Assembly (NCBI RefSeq): GCF_000315625.1 | Contig: NW_005434510.1 | Coordinates: 30,438 to 94,437, forward strand | Direction: 5' to 3' | DNA from: Guillardia theta CCMP2712 | Lineage: Eukaryota > Cryptophyceae > Pyrenomonadales > Geminigeraceae | DNA length: 64,000 nucleotides | Part shown: piece after piece, positions 1 to 10,745 of the stretch | Numbering within the stretch: the stretch's first letter is position 1 | Layout of the letters: each line of letters starts with the position of its first letter | The notes under the pieces: generated by a model | Database searches by the model: none | What the model was told of the DNA's origin: nothing | Seen by the model: the letters and a program-made list of their open reading frames with translations, nothing else | Program-made: the position numbers and the translations under genes

Positions 1-106
1 CGTTTGAGTTTCAATCAAGATGGCAAATGTTGACAAGGAAGAAAAACAATAAAATGTACAAGAAGCCCTCGATCATCGTCCCTGGCTGCCCCACGCCTTT
101 CGCTCG

Positions 107-1115
107 TTACAAGGAGACCTGAGGAGAAAAAGCTGGTGAGGTGCGAAAAGAAGAGCACGAGCAGCAGGAGGAGAGAGAAGGACAGGGGAAAGAGCAGGAC
201 AAGCGAAGGGACCTCATCGAAGTCGCGGTCAGCTCTCGTCCTCCGTGGGCTCTCCATCATTCCTGCCTGAACTCTCTGAACATCTCGAGGGCGAGAAATT
301 GTCGGCATGGGACGGAGGTCCGTGCGAGGAGGCAGTTCGAGGAACGCCCGCAGCTCGTCGCTCTCTCTGACCTAAGACAAACTGAGTGACAAGCGGAGAG
401 ACGGGAGGAGATGAGAGAGGAGCAAGACAGAGCGAGAGGAAGGATGGCAAGGGTGCAAGTGACTAACAATCCTCGGCTGATCCAACAAGCACTTCATGTA
501 GACCTCAAGCTCTGTCTTCCTCTGCTGCGCAACGTCGCGTGACATCTTGCCAACCCAGACCTTAGAAGGGAACTCGGCGAGTCGAACTGAAGGCTCCCGG
601 CCCCACACTCGCTGCAGCTCCTTATCCAACAGGTCGAACTCTCGGTATCGACGCTCGACGCTCCACCTTCTTCCATTGTACCCCACCTGAGAAAACGGGA
701 CTTAGACCTCTCCCAACTCCTCCCTTCCCCACCTCCCCCAACCTCCCCGTTTTTACTCCCTCCACACCCTCCAAATTCCCATCCTCGCTCCCCATCTCCT
801 CGCTCCCCGTTCCCTCCCACCCTCCCCATCTCTTCCCTCCCGCCTTTTAGCAGTGGCCTCACCTGCAGCACGTACACAACATGCTCCCCACTGCCCAAGC
901 ACACGAGAGGCATCGAACCTCCCTTCCTGCCTCCTCGTTGCACGAAGGGCTCCTCGAAAGTCACCTTGAGACCAGTCAGACCTTGTGGTGTTTCCGCTTT
1001 CTCCTACCTCCACGTTCTCCAGGCTGTTCCTCTCTGGATCGCGATGCCTCGAATGACCGTTGCAGTTTCCGTTATGTCTCGAATGACTTCCGTTGTTCTG
1101 CTGAGCGTGATCCAT
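107..1115 (-). CDS. PX-domain protein (phosphoinositide-binding, sorting-nexin-like)
   Basis: A short protein of about 200 aa made almost entirely of one PX domain, which in the family binds phosphatidylinositol 3-phosphate on endosomal membranes. Exons read on the minus strand: 1115-1008, 964-863, 686-468, 369 to about 213, then a tiny last exon ending at the stop 109-107. The joined frame gives a beta-strand region ending VVYVLQ, then WSVERRYREFDLLDKEL, FPSKVW, and QQRKTELEVYMKCLLDQPRI followed by VRESDELRAFLEL; this is the normal order of PX motifs (RRYxxF, the PSK loop, the R..xLxxYL helix, and the closing FL). Intron 1 is only 43 nt and contains CTGAC. The start MDHAQQNN is the first Met of the exon. 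The last small exon is the weakest part: the alternative is read-through into a pyrimidine-rich, Leu-rich tail to base 15. Confidence 0.75.
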
Positions 1116-1500
1116 GAGAACAAGGCGAAAACTAACGAGCAAACACACAGAGACGACAACAAACGAGCAAAGAAGCAGAAACGAAGGACAGGAGAAACCA
1201 GGGTACAAGCAACAAAGTGGAGAGATAATGAGGAAGAAGGTGCATAGATGTGTAGATGCTGTCTAGCATCTAGCAATTATGCCATTACAGCAGCAGCAGC
1301 AGCAGCAGCTATCGTCTTCACCTGGCAAGAAGCCCTTGCTACAGCTAGCGCTTGTTCGAGTTCTGTGGGTTGGAAGAGCGAAGAAACCGCATCCTTGTTG
1401 TCCAATTTGACTGGCCTGGTCGAGCTCGTACACTGACCGTAGACTGTGTCGTAGAGAGGATCTTTGAAGACTCCGACACCTGAACTACTGTCACTCTAGC

Positions 1501-1720
1501 ATGTCCCAAGCCAACCCGCTGGCCACCGTCATAGTTCTCTGCCTCCTTCTCTCCTTGCTTCTTCAAGAACGCTCTGCAATCACCAACGTAAGAACACAAC
1601 AAAACAAATATGAGCGAGTCACTTCGCTGCTCGTGCACAGAAGTAGTTTCCTCCCCCTCCATATCCTTTTGTCCCGACGCTTTCCAGATTCCATGTGGCC
1701 ATCACTGCGAAACCTTATAA
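1501..1720 (+). CDS. Possible tiny secreted peptide (two exons)
   Basis: Exon 1 (1501-1587) encodes a 29-residue stretch that looks like a classic signal peptide (MSQANPLATVIVLCLLLSLL). A strong donor (GTAAGA) follows at 1588, then a pyrimidine-rich intron ending TTTCCAG at 1687. In that frame exon 2 adds only IPCGHHCETL before a stop, giving a 39-aa product with two Cys. The opposite strand also has an exon-like segment here (about 1562-1498, flanked by AG and GT), so the coding strand is not certain. I recognise no family. Confidence 0.25.
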
Positions 1721-1889
1721 GCATGGACGCAGAAAAGAAACCGGACGAGTGGGAGGACAATGTGTTCTGATACAGATGAACAGTGATTGAGATAACGATG
1801 TTGCCTTGCAATTGGAACGCTATCTTGATCTATTGCAACACATCATCCTGATATCCTGTGTCTATCAACCTACTGCTTCTTCTGCTTCT

Positions 1890-2460
1890 TCAGTTTCTGT
1901 CCCTGACGCTCCTCCTTCTACTCTTCTTTCTCCTCCTCCTACTCTTGCTTCTCCTTCTATTTTTTGTTTCTCCTCCTCCATTGTTGCTGTTTCTCCTCCT
2001 CCTACTCTTGTTTCTCCTACTCATGTTTCTTCTCCTTGTTCTACTCTTGCTTCTCCTCCTTCTACTGTTGCTGTTTCTCCTCCTCCTCCTCTTGCTGTTT
2101 CACATCCTTCTATTCTGGTTTCTCCTCCTTCTACTGTTGCTGTTTCTCCTCCTCCTACGGTTCCTTCTCCTCCTCGTTCTATTCTTGTTTCTCCTCCTCC
2201 TACTCTTGCTTCCCCTACTCTTGTTTCTTCTCCTTGTTCTACTCTTGCTTCTCCTCCTTCTACTCTTGTTTCTCCTCCTTGCTCTACTCTTGTTTCACGT
2301 CCTTCTACTCTTGCTTCTCCGCCTTCTACTGTTGCTGTTTCTCCTCCTTCTACTCTTGCTTCTCCTCCTTCTACTCTTGTTTCACGTCTTCCTTTTCTTG
2401 TTTCTCCTCCTACTACTGTAGCTGTTTCTTCTCCTTCTACTCTTGTTTCTCCTCTTGACT
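1890..2460. repeat. Pyrimidine-rich minisatellite (TTTCTCCTCCTTCTACTCTTG-like units)
   Basis: About 570 bp of imperfect tandem copies of roughly 18-24 bp built from TTTCTCCTCC and TACTCTTG / TACTGTTGCTG blocks. All three plus-strand frames stay open for long distances, reading as Ser/Pro/Thr, Leu/Phe or Ser/Cys/Phe repeats. This is what a stop-poor pyrimidine repeat does by chance, so I do not call a gene. One frame (1806-2624) has a non-repetitive N- and C-terminal end and could be a Ser/Pro-rich wall-type protein, but nothing else supports it. Confidence 0.8.
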
Positions 2461-2697
2461 CTCTCTCTCCTTCTGCTTCAGCCTCGTCACTCCCTGCATG
2501 TAATATGGGTCCAATTCCAGACTGTACCACCCTACCCCCGAGCAATAATATCACCCCCTTAATTCCCATCCAATACCCCCCTACTTCTCCTCATGGCACG
2601 AAGCCTCTGACCACCCACCAGTGATATTTTTCGTCGCTTCATTCACTATGAGGCCTGTATTTGACTACATTACTTCAATTAAATAGTCAAACTATCG

Positions 2698-3074
2698 ATG
2701 CGTTGGTCCCGGCGAGGTGACAGTGGCTGCCCCGGCCGGCCCGGCCACCGTGCCCGAGCCTACCGTACTGTGCCATACTGCGGCCCGCCGCCGGCGGCCG
2801 GCCCGGCCGGGCGGGCGGGACCGACTCCGGTGACTGTCCCGGCTTTCCAGCTGCTGGGAACGGTAACCGCGGGGGAGCCGGCCGGCGGCCCGGCGTCACC
2901 CGGGCGACCCGGGCATACCGTCACGGTGGCACCGGGGCCAGCGGTCCACGCCGCTCCGACTCCCGGCGCCCGGCGCGGCCAGGGTCCCCGGCGCAGCGGA
3001 TGGTCATCGGATGCGGCGATCCGACTCGGACGTCTCAGTCACTGTGCCATCCGTCGCCGGGTCAGTCGGGCCGG
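2698..3074. other. GC-rich island 1, abutting the ZIP gene stop codon
   Basis: A sharp block dominated by CCGG, GGCC and CCGGCCGG words, with AT-rich sequence on its left. Its right border lies at the TAG st stop of the minus-strand ZIP gene (3077-3075), so it forms the start of that gene's 3' flank. It is open in one plus frame only because it is GC-rich. Similar islands lie at about 22812-22990, 25450-26041, 36885-37200 and 43854-44330. Confidence 0.7.
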
Positions 3075-4628
3075 CTAAAGATTGAAGGCGACCAAGGATA
3101 AGGCCATGATCAACATTCCAAGAACCTGCAATGCCATAGTAAAGCGTCGCAAGGACTGATGCGAGGACTCACCCAAGATGAAGTGACGATCGCATGATTC
3201 ACGTCATGTCGATAGGCCGATGGCAGGAGCTCGGCCAACGAGATGAAGACCATCATCCCAGCTACTAGAGCAAACATCGCTCCATACGATACGTTGTTGA
3301 TATTGTCTTTCACGGCAAGGTAGCCCACCACAGCGCCAAGAGGCTCACTGAGTCCGCTGATCGTCGCCCATCTGCAAACCTTTCAGTGAATTCTCAACTT
3401 GTGACAGTCCGAAGGAAACACATACATGAAGCCTTTCAATCGAGACTTGGTCGCATGATAGATTGGCATAGCAACGCAAATACCCTCGGGGATGTTGTGT
3501 ATCGCTATTGCCACACAGATGGTAACCCCAACAGAAGAATCCTATCAACAACGGTGAGCGACAAGCTTTTCGCAGCCTGGAACTTGCCGCCATGGTGGCC
3601 ACAAACGTCGCTAGTCCTTCCGGGAAATTGTGGATCGCAACAGCCAGGCCAGCAAGAATACCTGAGATCAGCAGCAGTATCACATACTGGCATGAAAGCT
3701 TCTTGATGGGTGCGTTCGACCTGTCGACTGCAGCTCAAGAAGTGCGGCTGGGTCAGGGTGCCGTCTCCGAGACAGAGACTCTTCTTCTTGGTCCTTGTCA
3801 CACCTCCCCTGCGAGTGATCCACCATCAACGTCTCTGAGAGATCTTCATCTGTCCTTGACATTTCCGGGGTCAGCGGCTGTGTCAATGGGACCGTGCTAG
3901 TCCGTGTTCCCGTGGGGACATGCACATAGAAGTGTTTCAGGGTTGCTCTTGAAATGCGAACCTGAAGGGTGAAGTGGGTCAAGCACAAGACTCGCAGCAT
4001 CTGCACAACCTCCCATCCAGGTGGAAGGCTGCAAACATCTTCAGGCCACGTGTCTGGGTCGCCCTCGTTCGCATCGTCGGTCGTCGTGACTTGTATTTCT
4101 TCCATTCCAGACATGCAATCATTCCTGAGCTCGTTTTCTACGTTGGTGGAACTGTCGGGCTTTGCCGAGCTGCAGAGATTTTTCATGGTGTGTACTGCCA
4201 TCGCAACGAACTTTCTCGATGTGACGACATTGATGGCAGCGCAAAGAACAAGCCCTGCCATCAACGTCACATTGTAGTGGCCGACACGCCCTTTTCATGC
4301 CTGCAAAGAAGAAAGCGGTCGCAGACCCGTATCCTTTCGAACAGATTTCATTCGCTCCCCGTTGTGGACACCATTCGTCACTGTATAAAAGTTTCAGCCT
4401 TGTGCAATTCGTCATCAACTGTTGTTCAAACCTGAAGGCGACGACTGACTTTGTGAAAATCTCCACCATAGACACATATGTCATAATGCCTGCAGATAGT
4501 GCCAAAGATATTGCAAGAAATGTCTTGTTCTCCACGTTCACTACAAATGCAACGGCTGCCCCAAGCGAAGTGCACATGCCTGCAGCAAGCACCAACCCAA
4601 AGGACAACGCCACGTTTCCTTCTTTCAT
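3075..4628 (-). CDS. ZIP-family divalent metal transporter (ZupT/ZTP29-like)
   Basis: Moves Zn2+ or similar metals into the cytoplasm across a membrane. Exon 1 (4628-4434) gives two membrane segments and the motif LSAGIMTYVSMVEIF. Later exons: about 4300-4010, 3961-3804, 3720-3588, 3541-3426, 3371-3173 and 3125-3075. They carry the two ZIP signatures HNFPEGLATF and AIHNIPEG, which hold the metal-site His, Asn and Glu residues, then ISGLSEPLGA and a last helix ending AFNL. A polar cytoplasmic loop lies between segments 3 and 4. The intron 3587-3542 is a GC-AG type (GCAAGT donor, 46 nt); only that joint keeps ATMA-DSSVGV in frame. The joint between exon 1 and the segment LVLCAAINVV is unresolved: there is an apparent one-base frame problem near 4270, from an error, an unusual intron or a defect. 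The GC-rich island 1 starts at its stop codon. Confidence 0.85.
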
Positions 4629-4829
4629 CTTTCAGACGCTCAGAGCAAAAGAGCTTGGTGCCAGAGTCAGCAAGATTGAAATCAGTTTCTTCAAGAAAAG
4701 AAGGAGATCCCCCTTCTTTAGACTTCTGGATCCCCTTCAATGCAGATCTTCAATGGAAACCACTTGTTTGCAGGTTGAACAGCAGGCGTTTGGATTTCGA
4801 GTATCAAGAGCTAGAAGAATTTCATAATG

Positions 4830-5379
4830 TACTATCCCCTTCTTGCTCTAGCGAGCAAGCACGTCATCGTCCACCCCGCTCTTCTCCTTCGCTGCATGGC
4901 CTTTTTTTTCCTGGTCACTTCACAAGTACGGACCTCATCCCCGCAGTTGAATAGGTTTAGTTCAAATAGTTTAGATCTAGGGGTTTAGATCAGGGTTGTT
5001 GTTGCAGGCTCGCAACTAAACCCATCGACCACCTGTCCCATTCAGGTGCTTTACACCATTATTTGCCTTGGTAGTTCAATCATTTAATCATAATTTGAAA
5101 TTATCTTGAAACTATTGGTAATAATCATGAAATTTACTATTACCTCTGTGGCTGAGTTCGAGTTCGAGAGATGCAACCCATTATTATCCCGCTGAAACAC
5201 CATGCACTACCCCTATATTTCCACTCTTACTACCCCACCTTGAGACCTCCACACTGTACATTTGTACAACAACTAGTACCCCTTGTTTTCTGCATGGATA
5301 TACCCGTAGTCTTTCCCCAATCCTTCCCCCACTCACATAAAAGCCTCATTGCTCCGGTTGGCCCCATTCCCCGCCTACC
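4830..5379. other. Intergenic, promoter side of the 5380 gene
   Basis: No gene seen. The part 4955-5010 has repeated GGTTTAG / GTTTAGATC words. From about 5170 to 5345 there are spaced TACCCC and CACCC words (for example ACTACCCC, AGTACCCC) of the kind seen before other genes here. Confidence 0.4.
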
Positions 5380-5703
5380 ATGTCCCAGTCGCTTATCCTG
5401 CTCGCACTGTTCGTCCTTGTCCTCGTCGCTTCGTGCGTCCTGGCTGATGTTGCCTCTGTTCCTGCCATGAAGCCGCGCTCATGCGCCCTCAACTTCGTCG
5501 CAACCCCCGCCAAATTTTCACTTCCACTCAGAACCACGACAGTTCGCATGGCGAAGGAGTCGGAGTCAGGAATTGCTCCCAGGAATGATGAGAAGGACAA
5601 GAAGAGCGAGAACAGCAAGATTGTCTCTCGGAATATTCAGAGTGTGATCAAGAAAGTGCAGGCTTCCCCTTCCGTTCTGATGGGAAAGAAGATGAAGAAG
5701 TAA
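5380..5703 (+). CDS. Small secreted or plastid-targeted basic protein
   Basis: A single exon of 107 aa. The first 22 residues are a clear signal peptide (MSQSLILLALFVLVLVASCV then LADVAS). The next stretch, with Ser, Arg, Ala and few acidic residues, could be a transit peptide. The mature part is very polar: an ESES segment, DEKDKKSENSK, and a Lys-rich C-terminus ending GKKMKK. No domain recognised. The stop at 5703 is followed by an A/T-rich tail with AATAAA-like words near 5865. The spaced TACCCC words upstream are shared with the DBR1 upstream region. Confidence 0.55.
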   Translation: MSQSLILLALFVLVLVASCVLADVASVPAMKPRSCALNFVATPAKFSLPLRTTTVRMAKESESGIAPRNDEKDKKSENSKIVSRNIQSVIKKVQASPSVLMGKKMKK

Positions 5704-6014
5704 ATCGCGGCATCTTCTTGACGAGGAGAGGAATTTTATCCGTCAGTTTCACGTGTTCCATGCCTCGTTTGTGTCACTAGCGGATTTCGTGTGAAATAGA
5801 GCTTTCGCTATGAAATCTGAAGATGTATTCTAGAGCTTTTTTTGGTTGCAACAAAAAACAAAAATAAAAGCAACAAAGTCCAATTGGGGTTCGCAACAAA
5901 TTCCATTGGGATTCGGACGTGTTCGAGAAAGAATTTTGATGTATTTCATGTCGTATGATCTTGTGATGTATAACGATTCTAGTGAAGGATAGAGTTGCCT
6001 AAGTCCAAGTTTCC

Positions 6015-7464
6015 TTAACGAATGCTGTTGGCGCCTAACAATGACCGACTGGCTTGCTCATCTTTGAGTTTAGAAGCACTGTTCCTCCCAGCTCCGAATA
6101 TTCTCCAGAATCTGATGGTTTCATCAGCTGCAGCTGACACCACGGTCGTGCCATCCTGGAGCAAATCAGTAAGATCCTACAACAAGTCTTTCATGGTACT
6201 CTTACAGGGCTCTTTGCCATATGGAGCACCCTAGCCTGATGTCCGGTTAACTCCGTGACCTTCTGCAGGCGTCCAGAGCCGAAGTGTCTCCACAGAATCA
6301 GCTGATTGTGTGTGAAGCCATGGGAGGATACAAACTCCTTGTCATGGATAGACCACTCGATCGCGCACACCTGTAAGGTAAATCAGTCGCCGTTCAAATG
6401 ATTGAATGGGGGAGCCGGACCTGCGATTTAGTGTCGACCTCGTTGAAGCAGGTGCCGTTTGAGGTGTTCCACAGGCAAATTTTTCTATCGGCGGTTCCTC
6501 CACCTGACGCTAGAGTGTTGTGTTGAAAGGGGCACCAAGCGAGCGCTTTCACTGCAGCTCGATGACGCTCTATGCACAACCTTGGGCGATTGTTTCGCGC
6601 CTCCCAGATGAACAGAACGTTGTCATTCCCCCCTGACGCAAGCTGGTTTGCTTGAGGGGACCATTTCAGCCCGCAGACTTCATGACGATGTCCATGTAGA
6701 GATGCGATCTTGTGATTATTTGCACGAGTATCATGGTGAATGATCTGACAGTCCCTGGACCCGCTGCTGAGGGAGGAGCCCGTGCTCCACGTGAGGCTGG
6801 ACACCCGCTGTTCATGGCCTCGGAGAGTTCTGACCAGAGAGCTTGTGCTCACGTCCCATAACTGAATCTCTGCGGAGTGAGTTCCAACGGCAAGTGTGTT
6901 ACCTGAACCCCATGACAAGGAGGTTATGATGTCGCCTCTGCCGTCTGTCTGCATCAACTTGTGTGCAGCACCTGTACTTGCATTCCAGAGAAACACTGAT
7001 TGATTTAGTGCAACTGCAAGAACATTTGTGGGGCTCCAGTCTAGAAGGTTCAGGTAGTAGTCGTCTACGATCTGCGGGGCATCTAAAATCTTATCTGCTG
7101 ACTTAGGGATGAACCGTGAGATTTTCTTCTTGGATGGTGATGACAGGCTGGGTGAGGTAGGGAGATCATTCACAGTGTAGCTACCTAGACCTTTGGATGG
7201 TGATGCTGGTGACAAGCTAGCTGACAAGGATAACAGCTTCTCATTTGGTGACATGTAAGGGTAAACTAATTCCTTGAGCGCCCGTTTGTAATCTTGCTTA
7301 GTTGGTGATGTTTCGACTTCATTACTATTTATCTTACCGTTTTCTTGCTGTTGAAAAACACTCAAGTCAGAAACAATGTCTAGACGTCTAGGTATGAACC
7401 GGTCAGTATACTTAGCCTTTGGCGACATAGCTTTGCTGGGGCTAAAACTGAGATCAAGAGACAT
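6015..7464 (-). CDS. FZR1: CDH1/FZR-type activator of the anaphase-promoting complex
   Basis: A WD40 adaptor that recruits substrates to the APC/C ubiquitin ligase in late mitosis and G1. Exons 7464-6421, 6370-6206 and 6155-6015 join cleanly. The N-terminal part holds the C-box DRFIPRR and many SP/TP sites (typical CDK sites that switch CDH1 off). Then comes ILDAPQIVDDYYLNLLDW, the entry to the propeller, and WD repeats (for example GHRHEVCGLKWSPQANQLASGGND). The protein ends SLLGANSIR: the terminal Ile-Arg tail is what docks on APC3/CDC27. The KILDAP region and the C-box context favour CDH1 over CDC20. A 26-bp tandem repeat lies 20-100 bp upstream of the start codon. Confidence in identity is high. 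Confidence 0.93.
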
Positions 7465-7484
7465 GTGGGAACCTGGAGGGGATC

Positions 7485-7562
7485 AAGTGGTTGCAGGTGA
7501 TGTCAAGCACAAGTGGTTGCAGGTGATGTCAAGTACAAGGGGTTGCAGGTGATGTCAAGTAC
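7485..7562. repeat. 26-bp tandem repeat, three copies, in the CDH1 promoter
   Basis: Three near-identical 26-bp units (7485-7510, 7511-7536, 7537-7562) with the core GGTTGCAGGTGATGTCAAG, differing at two or three bases. They lie directly upstream of the CDH1 start on the minus strand. Each unit contains TGATGTCA, one base off a CRE/ATF-type site (TGACGTCA); a regulatory role is only an inference. Confidence 0.8.
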
Positions 7563-7830
7563 AAGGCAGCGGGTAGGATGTCACGGTGAAAGCGACTGAG
7601 CTGAGCGATCGCGCGATGAGCAGAGGTTGAGGTATTGTAAGTACCCTCACCCCTTCAAAAGAGGTTTGAAGGGGGGGTACTCCTCCTCCTGCGATCCTCT
7701 AAAATTGCCGTTGCAAATTTGTGGCCCTCATCCCCTCACGTCTTATGAGGCTTCGGTTTAATTGTTTTACCTTATTATAATAGTACTGCCCATAAACTAC
7801 TTTAGCTCATACGTTTCTATCCCCGTCACC

Positions 7831-10745
7831 ATGGCTGCGAAGAGCTGGCTGGGTATGGCAGGCCTGCGGGAGGAGCAGGTGGCCTGGTCGCTCTTCGATG
7901 CCGGATGCTGGGGCTACGTCAGTGTAACGCTCTCTTGCCTCCTCCCTCTCGTGCTGAAGCAGCAGACTCCTGCCTCCATCGAGAAGGTAAAGCACCACGA
8001 TCGTGAGATGGGAAAATCAAGCACATGTCGATGGCGCTTGATGCGGGGTGGATTACTTCACCATGCACTTCTCCTTACTTTGCTAGTTGACATCGTTTGA
8101 TGTTCACGTGTTCAATCTTCCATCCACTTGTCCTTACTTTCCTAATTGACATCGTTTGATATTCACGTGTTCAATCTTCTCTTCTTTGTGTCACTGACTC
8201 TTAATGTTTGCAGTACGTCTCGGCCGTCTGGGCAAACGCAGTGGCGGTAGGAACACTTCTCGCTGGGATCCTCTGCCCATTCATCGGAGCCATGGTGGAT
8301 CAACTCGCGCTGAGGAAGGTGACCGTCCTGGTCTCTGGGTTCGTCACTTGCATCTTCCTCTCTGTCGCCGTGTCCATCGACGTGGAACAGTGGCCGGCAA
8401 TGGTCGGGTTTGCAGTGATTGGCGTAATGTTCTACAGTCTCATGCAAGCTGTCTACAACTCGCTACTTGTGCACGTCTCCGAGACCAGCGAGGATGAGGT
8501 TGTCTTCGTCTCTGCTGTCCAGTGCGCCATCGGCAACTTCGGCGCCATGGTGCTCATGACAGCGTTGGGTCTGGAGGAGGCAAAACATTCTAAGAAAGTC
8601 ATTCCGATCGACTATGTGCAGCGCTGCTTCCTGTGGAGCGCTCTTTGGTTCTTCTTGTTTGCACTCCCGTTTGCGTTTGTGTATCAGGAGGAGCCTCGAC
8701 ATGGGAAAGTGCACAACGTGAACTTGACACATCAAGTGAGGTCGGCGATCAGCGCCTTCAAAATGTCGCTGCAGGTTTCAATCCTCTCCTCTTCTCCCGC
8801 TTCCCGTCGCTCACTCACGTCAGAACCGCGAGCTGCTCAAGTACATGATAGCCACACTGATCTACAGGTGAAGTTGAGGACGAGAGAAGGAAACTTTCTG
8901 ATCTGGTTGATAGCGACGCCTCCTCAACCCTCTTTTCCGTGTACATGGTGTATGCTGCTCAGATCGGAATCTCGAATGCTGTGCTGGTGATTCTCGACAC
9001 TCACTCCTCCTCTTCCTTCTGACCTGCCATAAGTTACATTGCGCTGTTCTGAATCGCTGGATCAATGTGTTCATGGGATTCGGGTAATCCATTGCCCTGT
9101 TTCACCTTCCTTCCTTCTTTTCCTTCTCCGCTGCCCCCTCCCTCCCTCCCTCCCTCTCCTCCTCCTCCTCCTCCTCCTCTTTCTCCCTTATCTCTGCTCG
9201 CCCCAAACTACCCAGCTTCCAATCCCCTTTCTGGTTCGCTGACAGCTTGTGCAAGTTGGTACTACCTGTCGAGACTGATCGGATCGAGGGTGAGAGCAAG
9301 AGAGGTCGAGGGGCTGTGACGTGTTCCGCAGGTTTGCTTCCTCCTCTCCATGTCCCTCACCCTCCTTAGCGCCATCGCGTGCGCCGTCATGCACACAGAC
9401 TTTGACTTCTGGGTGAGGAGAGAGCGAAGGGGAGGAGGAAGAGTGGGCAGAGGAAGAGCATGAAAATGGATGGAGTTTGAGATTCAGGAGAAGACGCAGC
9501 AGCAAAACATGGTCATGAGGAGGAGGAGGAGGAGGAGGAGGAGAAATGGGGGGCTAAGGCTGGTAGGTAAATGAGAAGAGAGGGAAGGAGGGAGAGATAG
9601 AGGAAGGCAAGGAGCGAACGAGAGAGCTCAGGAGGGAGGAGGGGAGAGAGCGAGCGAGCGAGCAAGGGCTGGGGGAGAGATCGAGCGAGGGATTGAGAGT
9701 CTGAGTGTTTGCAGGTGATGAACTTGATCCTCTCTCTCGCGGGGTCTGGCGGCTACATCTTCTCGGAAAGTTTCGACATGTCGCGCAGTCGATCTGATTG
9801 TGATGCAGAGAGTTTTGCTCGCGCGACTGACTACCAAAGACAACACCGCACAGGTTCCCATCTCCTACCGTCTACCTCCTGCCTCCTCTCCTCTCTTCTC
9901 TTCTCCTCTCCTCTCCTCACCTCACCTCACCTCTCCTATCCTATCCTATCCTATCCTATCCTATCCTATCCTCTCCTCTCCTCTCCTCTCCCATCCTCTC
10001 TTCTCCTATCCTCTCTTCTCCTGTGCTTCAACTTGCTTCCTTACTCCGCTCATCATCTTCCTTCTGCAGCATTTTGGCTTCATGGCAGGAGTCTCCCGGG
10101 TCTCGGGCATGCTTGGTCCTCTCCTTTACGCCGCCATCATCGCGGTCGGAGGAGCACGTGCAGGTTCTTCTTGCCTCCTACTCCTGCCCCTGCGCTTGCG
10201 CCTGCTCCTATTTCACCTGCTCTCCTGCTCCTCTCCTCATGACTCCGTCGTTTCCTTCCAGCTCTTGTCGGCCTGGCAGTCTTCTCGGTCCCTGGAATCT
10301 ACTTGATGGCAGACGTTGACTTTGAGGTCAGCAAGCTGATCAACTTCTCCTGATTCCTTCCTCCTCCTCCATCTTCTTTATCCTCCTCTCTCCTCTTCCT
10401 CTTCTCTCCTGCTCCTCTTCTCTCCTCCTCCTCTTCTCTCCCCCTCCTCTTCTCTCCTGCTCCTCTTCTCTCCTCCTCCTCTTCTCTCCCCCTCCTCTTC
10501 TCTCCTTCTCCTCTTCTCTCCTGCTCCCTGCTCCTTCCAATGCGCAGGACCTCACTTTGTCCTTGAATCAACCATCTCCCTCGCATGACTACTTTCACAA
10601 CATCCTCGACTCTACCCCGCCTTTCACCCCCCTCCTCCGTCTCTCTCTCCCCTCCTCTCCTGACAATTTCCTTGGCTATCAGACTGGTCGGCAGTGCACG
10701 GAGTCGATGCCAATCGACTTCGACGAACCCCAGGAAGGCGATTAA
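7831..10745 (+). CDS. Atg22/UMF1-like major-facilitator transporter
   Basis: A vacuolar amino-acid effluxer-type MFS protein. Exon 1 (7831-7986) has WSLFDAGCWGYVSV, the Atg22-like start. Exon 2 (8214-8775) runs through four or five membrane segments. Further exons are short: NRELLKYMIATLIY (about 8826-8870), DASSTLFSVYMVYAAQIGIS (8911-8987), NRWINVFMGF, ACASWYYLSRLIG, VCFLLSMSLTLLSA (9332-9411), VMNLILSLAGSGGYIF (9715 on), QRVLLARLTTKDNTAQ, HFGFMAGVSRVSGMLGPLLY (10070-10162) and LVGLAVFSVPGIYLMADVDFE (10261-10326). The last two match the Atg22 FFGF...SG..GPL block. The likely last exon ends MPIDFDEPQEGD at 10745. Introns are full of CT-rich repeats. The joint around 9760-9800 is not certain. 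Confidence 0.8.
8062..8179. repeat. About 60-bp direct duplication inside intron 1
   Basis: Two adjacent copies of a segment containing TTGACATCGTTTGATNTTCACGTGTTCAATCTTC (split here for length: TTGACATCGTTTGAT, then TTCACGTGTTCAATCTTC). They start near 8062 and 8120 and differ at only a few positions. This is a recent tandem duplication within the first intron of the Atg22-like gene. Confidence 0.75.
9880..10022. repeat. CTCTC / CCTAT pentanucleotide tract in an intron
   Basis: A pyrimidine tract with about seven CCTAT units (near 9936-9970) set in CTCTC units. It lies inside an intron of the Atg22-like gene and has no coding value. Confidence 0.8.

Noticed and set aside
1806-2624. 272-aa Ser/Pro/Thr-rich open frame
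   Set aside because: It is a stop-free pyrimidine minisatellite open in all three frames; no splice or motif support.
2698-3078. 126-aa frame in GC-rich island 1 and similar frames in island 3
   Set aside because: High GC lowers stop frequency; residues are Gly/Pro/Arg/Ala with no conserved order.
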